Below, piece by piece: positions 21,901 to 33,890 of a stretch of 64,000 nucleotides of DNA (the stretch's first letter is position 1; each line of letters opens with the position of its first letter). The translations under genes were made by a program, and so were the position numbers. The stretch spans positions 859,206 to 923,205 of the forward strand of contig VWZL01004332.1 of assembly GCA_013396915.1 (NCBI GenBank). The letters are read 5' to 3'. Below the pieces are notes generated by a model. That model was given only the letters and a program-made list of their open reading frames with translations, searched no databases and was not told the DNA's origin. Source of the stretch: Stercorarius parasiticus. Its lineage: Eukaryota; Chordata; Aves; Charadriiformes; Stercorariidae.

Positions 21901-24492
21901 ACGGGAACCAGAGGTTTACTTTGTAAAAATGGAACCTGAAATTATGTAATTATTGTATGTCTCTTGGAAACACAGCTTTTTAAATGACACATTTATAACC
22001 TTTGAAAGGGCAGCAGTATAGGGAGGATATTTTTCTAGTTTGCCTTTGATGAAAAGGCTTCCTAAATACAAATGACCTATGTAAATTCCAAGATAAAGGC
22101 CTGAAGAAAAATGCTTGGTTTTATTCAAGCTTTAGGAAGGACATAAGAATATAGTATATCGTGGAAAGAAGAGAAACCTGTATGATGCCAGAGTACATTG
22201 ATGCTCCTGCTTGCAGCTATCTCAGCTTTACTAGATGATTGGAGTTTTAATAGAAGCAGATAAGCTTGGCACGGCTGTGATCCCACACTGAAATACAAGC
22301 ATCACAGTATCTTTTTTCCTCTATTAATCATAAATGTCAGTGCCTCACTTGCTTTTACTTCAAAGTAAGGTAATTGGGAAGTCTGGTATGCTTTTTGATT
22401 CAAATATCACATTTTCTGGCAACTGCCAAGTTGGAGAGCTACATAACTTAAAGACTTTTCCATGTGAGATTTCCATCTATTTCTGTGAATCTACCACCAG
22501 TACCACTTAGACAAAATAAACATGGAGTGAATGAAAATCAAGCCTTGACCCTTACTTAGGCACAGTCTTTAAATCTTTAAATCATTGTGGTCTAAGATAT
22601 GAAAGGTAGATGATATATTAAAAAAAAAAAAGAAAAAAAAAAACAGAAATAGTTCTGGTGCCCTGGAAAAATCTTCAGTACAGAAATGGTGGTTACAAAA
22701 CCTGCCTTGTAGAGTCTTACTGTATGGAAATTCTTGGGTCACAATGTGGAGGTAGATGCCGCAGCTGTAGAAGGACGTAAAATACACAGATGAGACTTAC
22801 ACCTCAATAGTCCTGAGCTCTTCCTCCGAGTGAATCACAGATGCAGAAGCACTCCAAGTCCATTTAAGGCTCTAAGCATGGAAACTAAAGCTTTAACTGT
22901 AGATCTTCAAGTGTCCTGAGCCTCCAGAAATTGGCCTATTCAGCATACTTACGCACCCAAGATAGCTGACTAACATAATTCCTCCCTCATTTCCTATAGC
23001 AATACTTCTGATGTGGTGGCATCTGCTGGTCTGTGGAGACCAAAAGATAAAATATTGGTGGTTGTAACATCTGTAGCCCCACATAACAAAGTCTTTGCAT
23101 AAATGAAAGGACATGAAAATGGGTGCTTCCATCGAGATCTTTCACAGCACAGTGTGCCTTCATGGATGAACAGTTACAGCTTTTAGCACTGGTTTTAGTG
23201 GGATGGTAAAATGGCATATTATTGTTTCATTAATGTGTGAGATATTAGCAGCTTTTAAATTTATAGTTATCTCTAACTAATAATTCATTTATTGAGCCAT
23301 GCAAAAACCATACCAAGTCTGAGGCAGAGTTAAGTTGTGTCACTCCGTGTAACTCGAACTGTCTCTACTGGGAAACTTTGAATGGGTTTTTCTGCATTCA
23401 GTCAAGCTGAGATGGTAGTGCAATGGGAAACTGAAGTTGCTTAAGTTGGGGGGCAAATGCACTCTTAATTAGAGGAGGTGGTAATACTAAGTAGCTGAAT
23501 ATGATCAAATTGAGAACTTATCTTGAAACATTTGTCCATTTTTTTTTTTTCTTTCTTTGTCTGACTGAATGAGAGGACAAGGGGCTCATTTAAATGAGAG
23601 TGAAACTGAGACCACACATAGTTACATTGAGAAAATACGAGGTCTGAGTGCCTGGACGGGTGTTTAGTTTGTTCAAAACGCAACTACCTCAAATATGAAT
23701 CTGGTTCAAGATGGTAAGCATGTTTTGACCACAGTCTACTGGTGACCAGCGTTCATCATTGCAGGAAATTCCTACTCCTGCAAGAATATCTTAACAATAA
23801 AAAGCCTAAAGGTACGGGCAGGGTGTTATTGTTGTTTTTTACCCTCTGTGAATGTGGTGTGTTGAGCAGCAGATTCTGCCGTAGCTGTGTTCAGCTTGGG
23901 GGGTTGTCCTCTGTCACACGCTGCCCGAGTGACAACTGGCGCTGCCTAAATGAAGTGTGCTGTCGACTGTAATGGTCTCATGTGGTCAAGCATGGATGAA
24001 GGGAAAACAGCTTGGACCCCCGTAGCTGGGAAAGTGCTGTCTCAGCGTTAAAGACTTTCAGGATGTAGGTGTGGCTGTAATGCAGAAGGTCAGCCAGTAG
24101 CTGGTTTATTGTGCACTAGGATGTTTGGTAATCTAAACTCTAGCCAAAACATTTCATCTATTTGGGGACCATGCTTGGTGATCCAAGATAAGCATGGATT
24201 GTATATTTTACTGATCATATTTTGAAATCTTTCTGGTTTTGAAATAGGATTGAAACAATTCTGACACTGCCATTGCCATTGTGTTTATTTTGTCTCCTCT
24301 TACTTTTTTTCAACTATTTTTCTAACTTCCTCAGAGTTTCTACTTTCTGAGGGAGATGTCTTTAAAATTTCTAACAAAGTTCTACAAAATATGTTAAATA
24401 ATGTCATTTTACTCTGGTAAACCTGGCTATGAAGGATAGCTTTTTCTGGCTTTCAAGAGGCATAGAAGTGTAACGCTTCACAAGCAAGAATT
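18958..24492. other. intronic stretch, no gene seen
   Basis: AT-rich intron with several homopolymer runs: T-rich near 20167-20178 and 20319-20334, interrupted A run at 22620-22643, T12 near 23539-23550. No frame longer than about 80 codons and none recognisable. Confidence 0.55.
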
Positions 24493-24572
24493 AAAAAAAA
24501 AAAAAAACAAACAAAAAAAACCAAAAAAACAATCAAAAAACAAAAAAACCCCAACACCAAAAAACCCCCCAA
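24493..24572 (+). repeat. A-rich tract grading into ACCCC
   Basis: An A15 run degrades through CAAACAAAAAAAACC and similar units into AACCCCAACACC and AAAACCCCCC. It is one of several such strand-asymmetric tracts in the window and may be a decayed retroposon poly(A) tail or a simple-sequence expansion. Confidence 0.75.
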
Positions 24573-27500
24573 GGTCTGTGGAGTTTGATATTTTATTGGC
24601 ATTGTTCAGTATTCCTTTCTGTACTTTTAATAGCATCTCAATTGGGCTTTTTGCCAGCTTTATTAAGGAAGATAAAGATTTATGACAGAAAATGTCCAAT
24701 AAATGAACAGGTGTTATTCTTGTTACTTACTTTTTTATGATGTCGGACACCCAGGCTTATGACTTCCCTGCAGGAACCTAGAAGGATGTTCCTTGGCTCC
24801 CAACCACGTGCACATTCTGTACTCATCGTAACTAACAACAGGGATGAAGTGCAATCGGTGAACATCAAGAGAGGGGACGTGAAAAGCTGGCTTGTTTGCC
24901 GTTGCCATCTTGATATAATGACTTGCACTGTATTTTAAGTTCATGTTAATTCCAATGTGAAACACTTACAGCCTGCAGGCTTACATGAGTCTCTCTGCTT
25001 CCAGATCTTCTAGATGTTTAAGTGCGATGTGAATGCTTAACTTGTCTACTAAGATTTGTTTTTTAAGTATGAATTGTTTAGAGGGAAGTGAAAACTTTCC
25101 AGCTCTGCTTTACAGATTTTGTTGGCTGTATTTGCCAAGTCTTAAAGCTGCCTCTGTTAGCATGTAGTGAATTAGCTGTATTTGGAAGGTCTACCCAGCA
25201 CTGGGAGATGGCTCACAAAGTGAGTATTTCCCGGGTTTTCTTGAAAAGTCTTACTTTGAATAAGTAAAATACCCTTTTTTCCATTTATCTAAATGTTATG
25301 CACTTGTGCGGTGCCACTATGTAGAGATAGTTTGTTTTTGAACATTGGCAAAGCTGCTACAGTACATGTTGACTGCATAATTAACTGTGGTGTATAACGA
25401 TCCTCCTTAAGTTTCTTTTCATTTAAGGTTTTATCCTTTCACTTAAATGTTTTATGTATTATTTACTATTACTTAAGTAAACCGAAAGTGAGTCTTAGAG
25501 AAATTAAACCTACACCAAGTGAAGTACAACAGATGGGCAAGTTTAGGGATCACTATGTCTCACTATTTCTTATATTCAAGAAAAATACTTATGGCCATAG
25601 AGACTCAATCTACGGGGCAGGTTCAGTAAACATTTATGTTGCCCAATAGGGACTGAACTTAATCAGTGCAATATAAAGGTAAATACTAAACTAGATTTTC
25701 TCTGGCGTCTTGAGGTTCAAACATTTATTTAGTTACGTTAGAGGCAAAAAAAAAAAGTGTAATATGACAAATGAGGAGTAACTCGGACATAAAGAATAAA
25801 AAAGATAAACCTAATGACATGGAAAGAAGAAAGTAAAGCATCAAATTTTATAGAAACCTTCAGGTATACATAATACCATACATTTTTCTCGATGATCATG
25901 AAAATCTTGCAGGCAAAAAAATAATTATGTGTGGATGTCTGTATTTTGGAAGAGAATTCTTCCTTTGTTCTTGCATTCATGATGGCGTTGGATATACATG
26001 CATCCACGTGAAGATCTTAATTTTGTAGGCACCAAAACATATCAGACCACCTTTGAAAACTCTTAGGATGAAGTCCTGGTTTTCTTGGAGCGGGGGAAGG
26101 AAGGAATGATTTTTTTTTTTTAAACTTTGGTTTGATTCCTCACTGCCTTACTCCTGAGAGAGCTGTTGAAACTGTGAAAGAACACTGCGTCAGAGGTTTT
26201 GCTGTGCCTAGCCTGCTGTTGATATGATTTCCCATTGGCTTTGCAGAAGTGTCAGCTAATGGAGTGGCATTTCCTGTTGGAGTGATCAGAAGAATGGCAG
26301 GACACAGGATTTACACAGCTGCCTAATGAATATTCTAAAACATGTTGAGTTACTTTAAAATGTGGCTCTGAAATTAGCTATTTAGCTTATGCAGTTGTGA
26401 GGAAATAAATGTAGCTGCCTACAAAGCAGGTTAAACAATACTGTAAGTTGCATTTCCCAGTTGCATTAGGGGAGTGAGTAATTGCTGTTTATGTGAAGGT
26501 TCGTCTCTTCACCCTGTCCCCTTTTTCAGTTACTCTGTGTTTTGTACTCTAAAATCCTTCCCATTTTATCCTTTCAGATTTTGAAATAATTTAGCATCTC
26601 CTACTGCTAAATCCCAAATTCAGAAAAGATAATACTGTCGTGTGAGGGTATAGCAGGTGCTGTTGCCAGTTCTTTTAATGCTTTAAAATACCCAATAGCT
26701 GAAGGCAATTGCAAGAGGAAAGACCTGTACGAAGACAATATATGGAAGTAAAATGAGGGGAGTGTGATCAACCCTAGACTTCTGCTCGTGCAAGAGAAGG
26801 CAGTTTTTACTACACGGGCTGGGTGTGACGATGGAAGGCAGCTGAGAGGAAAGTGCTGTAGATGAAACAAGGGTGGTACAGAGGATGTAGGCTGGTACTG
26901 GTAATGCTGAGGAGGGAAGTGACAGACTGATGTGAGCCTGATTCTGAGGGAGGGGAGGAAAAAATAAATACCAGCACCATGGCTAATACGGATCTTCGGA
27001 GTTTGCCAGTGTAGCAGGGCATGTGTGAATGGATGTGTGCAAAAGGCAAAGGGGGATGTAATGCTGAGCAGGGAGGAGAGGACTGAGTAATGGGGTGATT
27101 TTGCAGCTGTCATAACAAAAGATATGCTGGGTAAAGCTATGAAAACAAAGTAACGGGTAATGCAAGGCTTTTTTTTTTTTGTAGTGCCTGTATAGCTTGG
27201 TTCTACATGTACTAAATGGTAAATTCTCATATGCTTCATGGAGGCTCTTGTGTAATTCAGCCCTAAAATGTTTCCCTAAGTACAAAACATGAAGAAATAA
27301 CTAAACAGAAATGGAATAAAGCTTATTTTTAAAAAAATCTACGGTTTTATTCAACGGGGAACATTTTAAAAGTATGTAAATGCATTTTATACTATAGTTG
27401 TTCAAGCTTTTGTAATTGTGTATTCAGGAAAAAGTCAGAATTCTGTAGAACTTTAATTTATGTGCAATCACCAGTAAGACTACTTAGCTGCATTTGATTA

Positions 27501-30500
27501 TTAACGCATGAAAACAGTTTATCTTTCCTTGAATGTGTTCTTATTTGTGTCTCATTTTTGGTGTCAGAATGTAATCTCATAGAAGTTGTAGAAGCAATAA
27601 TTAGAAGTTTTATTTTTAAATGTCAGTTAGAATTTGCTGGGTTTCATACATGAGGTATGACTGTGGAAGTTGAGTAACTGGATAGCAGGGGAAAGAAGGA
27701 AAAACAGATGCTGAATGATCTTGGACTTGCTTTGTGGGATACATGTGTGCTGCAGTGTATAGTCATGTCTGTCTTTTTCTGTAAGTATACAGGTATTACA
27801 GACAGTTTTTTTGTCTTTTTCTGTACATATCTGGCACTAGAATATATGCGGATGAAGCACAACTTGCTTAGTACCATCTAGGGACAAATTTGTGGTGTTC
27901 TGAGGGTGTTTTTGTTTTTCTGTCGTGCTTTTGCATTTGCTTATGTGCAGTGTTGCACAAATCTAGGGTGCTCTGTGTAAATTCTTTTGCTGATCAGGCA
28001 GCAGTTGCATGCTGGAAAGAGTAAGCTGTACCATCTGAAGTGGCACAAGCAGCCAGGGTTCAGGTACTCTGTCGGTGTTACCACTGGGTTGTTCGAAGGC
28101 TCCACTCACGTCTTGCTGTAGACCGTTAGTGTGCCAGATAGTTGCAGAAGGGTGGGAGGGAGTCCTCTCAACAGGCTTGAAGGTAAAGCCATGCTGCCCC
28201 CAACTCTGTTGGGATTAAATTGTCCCAAATGTTTTCTGTGTGAATGCAGCCTCTTGAGTCTTATCCCGTGGATCTAAATGTAAACAAAATGTATTTGTAT
28301 GAGACGGACTAACAGCACTTGAAGGTTTTACTCTTCTATGCAACTGGAAAACCACATCCACTCTGGCACGGTTTGGGGAAGCTATGGACTCACATCCTCG
28401 TGAGGTTTGAGTAATTGATCAAGAATTTGTAGCTTGCTTCCTTATTACACTTGAGGTGGCTACTTGTTGTATTCATCCTTTTCCATTAGATCCCAGTTTG
28501 AGTCAGAGGGTGTGCACAGAAATGCCAGCTATGATTTTGGTTTTTTTGGAGACAGTGGGCTGTACAGGTTCTTGCTCTGTATTTCTTATGGACTATTTAT
28601 TTTTGCATGTTTTTCCATTTGCAGCCTATCGTAGTTAGAGGGGTGTGTGAGGTGGGCTCTTTTAACTGTGGTCATACATCTTTCTGGTGATACCACTGAC
28701 ATCTCTTCTACTGCCTGCAGTCACTGATACATTAACCCTCCAAGGTGTAATGGTTGGTTCTAGTGATTTGGAAGAGCAATTTGGTTACAGGGATGCTGAT
28801 GTACATATAAGGCTTTACACTGTAGAAACCACGACGATCACAACACATAAAACATACAAAAACATACACAAAAGCCCTCCCTTCATATATATCTGTGCAT
28901 TTTCTTGTTTCAAAGTGATAGTGTCATTTGCAGCATACAGAATAATCATTTTGCTATGGCTGTGCCTCTTTCTTTTCTTTGTAGATCAATAATTTTGAAT
29001 ATATAGGTGCAAACTTAAGGACAAAATAAACTAACAGTAATAAGAAAAATGTGAACTACTAAATAAATTAGCTTTCTAAAAGTCATGGAAGTAAAAGATA
29101 TGGGAATTTTTGTGGACAGCATGCATTTCTATCTGCTTTTGTAGGCTGGCCTACTTTTTGGCAACAAACTGGAAGTTTTTTAAGAGAAAGAGTTGTGTTT
29201 TGGACCCATAGAGATCTGTTTATATATGTGTAAAAGTAATTGCTAATCTAAACTGTGAGTGATTGGCAGATGATGGAAAAGAAACAGTATTTTTAAGCTA
29301 CTTAAGTAGCATCACTTTCTCACTAAAGTACATAAGGGGGACCACAACCAAAGTCATATGACTGACTATTTATTTTTTTGGGCCTTTTATTAAATCCCCA
29401 CCTGGGCTGTAAGTCTTCACCCCTGACAGCAGCACAGAATGTGCTACATGTTTAGAGATCTTTTCATTGCATAGATGAGCAAGGAACAAGAAGAGTATTG
29501 ATGGCTGGTGGTAACCTCAAGTACAGCTGAATGTAGAGCAGGGTGTTGGAGATTAGATCTATAGTCTTGCTTGGACAACTGAGATAAAAATAAACAGTAT
29601 GTCATAGATAACCATAACCAAAAGCATTTTTTTGAAAGGACTTAAATTGTTAATATCTATGTGTTTAAATTATTTATTCCATATGAAGGCCATCTGGAAA
29701 CACAGGGCAATGGGAAAGCTTGTTGTGACAAGAAACTGAGGGGAGGCAAGTGATCTCTACTTATAATTTGGAGTCCTCAAAATCTTCCCTGTTGGTAACT
29801 GTGTCTACAGGCCTTTTCTATTCTGGAGTTCTTGGCACCTTCTATATTTTCAATTGGTTGCTCAAAGTACGTACGATCACAAGTCTTGGATTTTAGGGGT
29901 GGGGAGGAACACCTTCCATAATAACAGAAATATTAGTTACAAACAGCATAAATCTTACTATATGCAAATATGTATGGGGTAATGTATGAGCAGCACTTTC
30001 TGGATTTGAACATTGTCAAGTACTCTGTATGTATGCCCTGTGCTTCTGCCTCTTCAGAATTATTCCTAATTTTCTTCCAGGCCAGGTTTTTGTAGAACTC
30101 TCCAGGGAGTTGCTGTGTGGGGGTTTGTTGTTTTGGTCTGTTTTTTTTTCTCTAAAAAGAAAAAAAAAAAAGGATCCTGGGCAGTGTCTTAAGATGCCTT
30201 CCTATTCTTTAAGAATAGAGTTATTACGTAGTAGACAGATAAGAATAATTTGTGCTCGAGGTAAGTCTATAGTTAGTGAGCACAAAATGTGTACTGCTGG
30301 ACTTCTGGTTAGCATCATTAGCTTCATAATGATATAGCTAAGATATTCTATTCCTGGTGCTGCGATTCAGCCTAGTGGGCTGTCTGGAAGTGGTTTCATA
30401 GTGCTGTTACTCTTCTGAAGTGTTCCTTTGGGTATTTACCTGACCATATGGAAAATGAGGGATTGGACCCCAGAAATAGTAGGACAAGGCAAACCTAGAA

Positions 30501-30650
30501 AGGACCGATCTTATGGGAATAGCAGTGGAACAGCTCTGTCTTCAGAGCTCACCTACTAGAGATACAAACACTTCTAATTCACTTGGGAAGCAGAAGTCAC
30601 AATGTAGTCATATGGCAAAGTGCTTGAGTTAAGATGACTGGCTGTGCATT
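24573..30650. other. intronic stretch, no gene supported
   Basis: AT-rich intron. The plus strand is purine-rich from about 26700 to 27110, which opens the longest frame in the window outside exon 1 on the minus strand (27239-26607, 210 codons). That frame is rich in Ser, Pro, His and Phe, resembles no family I know and is probably a composition effect. An interrupted A run lies at about 30158-30171. Confidence 0.5.
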
Positions 30651-30800
30651 AGTGAATCACCAACACTCCACCAAGGGACCATGATGATGGGGTAGAAAGC
30701 GCGTTTGAGGTGAGTCACAAGAGCCCCACCAACAAACATTTCTGAGTGGAAAGTATGTATGTGGTGGTGAATCACCAAGAACTCCACCAAAAGTCTGTGT
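30651..30800 (+). repeat. degenerate tandem repeat, three units of 57-58 bp
   Basis: The landmark GTGAATCAC or GTGAGTCAC followed shortly by CCACCAA occurs at 30652, 30710 and 30767, a period of 58 then 57 bases. The units share GTGA(A/G)TCAC, an A/C-rich stretch and (C/T)CCACCAA, then diverge. Unit 2 carries TGAGTCA, the AP-1 consensus. A fourth, very degraded unit may start near 30819. Confidence 0.65.
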
Positions 30801-33800
30801 GTGCCTGTCTTAATGTTTGTGGAATGACGAGTATTGGTAATGAAAACCTCAGCTAGTAAAAATCAACACCTCTCTAGAATAGACTGTAAGGTTCTGCGCC
30901 AGTGTTTTAAACCTGACAATGTTGTTCTGTCCGGCTACAAAAAAAAAAAAAGTACTTGGAAGAGGCACAGGGTTTTGATCTTTAATTCTTAAAACTTTGT
31001 CTTTTTTTTCCTCTTACTACAGAGATGTAGTATCTATCTGGCCAGGTTCCTGCCTGTAGAAGTCTTTTCTGCAAGATGGATGACACTTGAAGTCTGTAAA
31101 TTAATTTGAGGTTTTGGTGTGTAAGGTGCTGTTAAAATATAAGAGACTGGCTTACTGACCTTTTGAAGAGGGGGTGGGGGGGGAAAAAGCTAAGTTCTAG
31201 GTTTTATCTGTTTATTTAGTGGAGTAAATCAAAGATGATATTCTAAATTTTTGCTCTAAGAAATTTTAGCACAAGATTGATAAAAATGATGATAAATATA
31301 AAGGATGATACAATGTTCATATAAATCTGTATCAAAAAATTCAAGAACAGACTTGGGTACAAGAACTTCTAAAGTAAAGATAGGATGGGACAGACAAATA
31401 TATGCCCCCAAATTCCTCATCTGTCCTTTCTCCTTCACAGGGCAGCAGTGTTGCATCCCTTCTCTCCTGTCCTATTCAGTGGGAATCTTCCAGAGGGTTT
31501 TTCCTGTTTCTGCAATCTTTCCTCATCGTGGTTTCAAAATTCTTAATTTTCAGGCATATCTAAAAATCTATATTGGCATTCCCTTGATACACTTCTAGGA
31601 GAGTCATCTGAAGAGTATGCTGGACTTTCTGCTTAATGAGTGGCAACACTGATACTTTTTCCAGTTTCCAAGGGAGCTTTCCTATAGTTTGTTAAATGGG
31701 ATGCTGATGGAAGTTACCGTCTTTAGGTAAATAAACGTATAGAGTTTTGGGGTTTTTTCTTATGGTCTGGGATGTGTGAAACATCAAATATATATTAATT
31801 ATTTTAAAAATTGAATAGGCCTTATTAAATGAAATTATTATAGGATTAGAAATTGCTAGAAAACCTGTCCATGCTATGTAATATTTGCTTCATGAGGAGA
31901 AATTGGAATTGTGCTTAAAATAGGGATTTTTTTTTTAACAGACCTTTTCCAGCAATAAATGAATTCTAATAAAGCTGTGCTTACATGTCTATATACTGTT
32001 TTTTAATTAAAAACCAAACCAAGCAAACAAGAAAAGGAACAGCTGCAGCATGAGCAGACTGAATCACCTTTCAAGAGAAATGTGCTCATTATCAAAGATT
32101 AGTTTTTCTGATTGATCTTGGGTGGTGTTGGAGCACAGTGGAGGATGCAAGGACTTTAGGAAAAAATGGGGAAGAAAGGATTATGAAGGAGAAGAGTCTC
32201 CAACAGGCATTCTAATTCAAGTGACTCTGGTAGTGAGGAGTCTGTGTTGTTACACAGAAGGGTTTCTGATACTCTTAGGGGCTTTGTAGTGTGATATTTG
32301 GACAATTAATGTCTATGTCCTGCCCTGTTCAAAGGGAAGTTCAGTGTGGCGACCTTTGGGCCGTCGTGAGCGCAGGCTGTTGGGTTTTTAGCTGTGGGGA
32401 ACTGAGAAGATGCATTCATGAAGCATGCTGTGTCTTAGCCAGACATACGGCATATGTTCTAATAAAAGTGAGTTCAATTTCTAGGGGACAGTCGTGGTGG
32501 TTCTCTTGTATGCGTGCAGGTGCCAAATACTGCTTTGCATCACTTGGATGGAAGCCCCTTTCATCTTGAAAGTAACCTGTTTCAGAGGCAGCCAGGTAAT
32601 GCTTCCAGCTCTTTCAGCACCTGTGAGCTTGGGTAAGCTGATTCCGGTTTGAAACATTTAGCCAAAATAATTAGAGAGTTTCTGGCTCTTTTTCATGTCT
32701 GGCAAGTGGATTACGCTTTAGAACAAGTCGACCTGCTCTCCCTGGGGCAGCAACTGTTTGTGGCAAAATGAGGGAATGGGCGATGGACAGAAATCCTTTA
32801 CTCTGTGCACTTCCTTATGGTGATTCTGCACACGGGGAACTCTTGTTTCAGCCGCTCTTAATAATGGAGTAGTGACCCTTAAGAGCTTTTGAGGGTGGCG
32901 ACATAAGCATAGCATGTATCATAGCACACACACATATATACGCTCCCTTTATGTTCATGTGTATATGCTGACTTTATATATAAAAATGTATATGAACAAC
33001 TTTGTATTCATATACTTTATTTACATAAAAATGTAATGTATGTGGTATTCCTTTTCATAAATGCAAGAGTTAATCCTATCAAGCTTGCTTGGTTTCTTGT
33101 GAAGTGGGGTTTTGTGACACCATGCTATAACATCTTTTAGATGCTTTTGGGAAGAGAAAGCTGGAAAAAAAACCCAAAGATTGTTTCGATTTGCTTTTTT
33201 AAACATAGTTGTACAGCATAAAGACAACTTGTGTTTTTCCTTTAAAAAAAAATACCACAACAAACTCTAACAAATGAGCAAAGTCACAAATGCCTCTTCT
33301 TCTTTGGTCCTACTTTTCAGTGATCACAGCTCAACTTTTTTTTGAATTTTAAAGAACTTGTTTAAAATACCTGCTGCCTTTTTGAATGGCTAGGATAATA
33401 AATCTCCAGCTCTATATATCAGAAGAAAATTAATTTTTGTTCTGGAAATGGAAGGAAAAATCACAGGAGGGATATGTGTGAGTGATATCACTATATGTAT
33501 CTCTCTCACGTGTATATATATGTGTAGTTTAAAAAGAAGTAGTACTTCTAATAAAACTTTATTTGAAAACAGACAAGATAGCGAATGGAAGAATGGAGGT
33601 AACTTCTTTACACTTTCAATAGCATAGGGCATTAATTTTTATTAAGTGGCTTTTATTTTTTTTTCCACTACTTTGCAGTGAATTGGGATTGCAGCATACA
33701 AACTTCCAGCTTTGTTTCTTTGCCCAGGTAAGCTGATAGGAAGTGTTTTTTGAAAGTGTTAGTGCAGGCTGAAACTCATCATGAGCAACCAGTGAGTTCA

Positions 33801-33831
33801 CATTTATATTCTTGTTGCATAAACTCTAGTT
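30801..33831. other. intronic stretch, no gene seen
   Basis: AT-rich intron with an A13 run near 30939-30951, a G-rich run near 31167-31182 and an AT/AC-rich patch at 32926-33020. The last contains GTATATGAA and its reverse complement TTCATATAC ten bases apart. No gene. Confidence 0.5.
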
Positions 33832-33890
33832 AAAAAAAAAAACAAACCACACAACAAAAAAAAACAAACAAAAAAACAAAAAAACCCCCA
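33832..33890 (+). repeat. A-rich tract grading into ACCCC
   Basis: An A11 run followed by CAAACCACACAACAAA, then CAAACAAAAAAACAAAAAAACCCCC. Same class and orientation as the tract at 24493. Confidence 0.75.
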
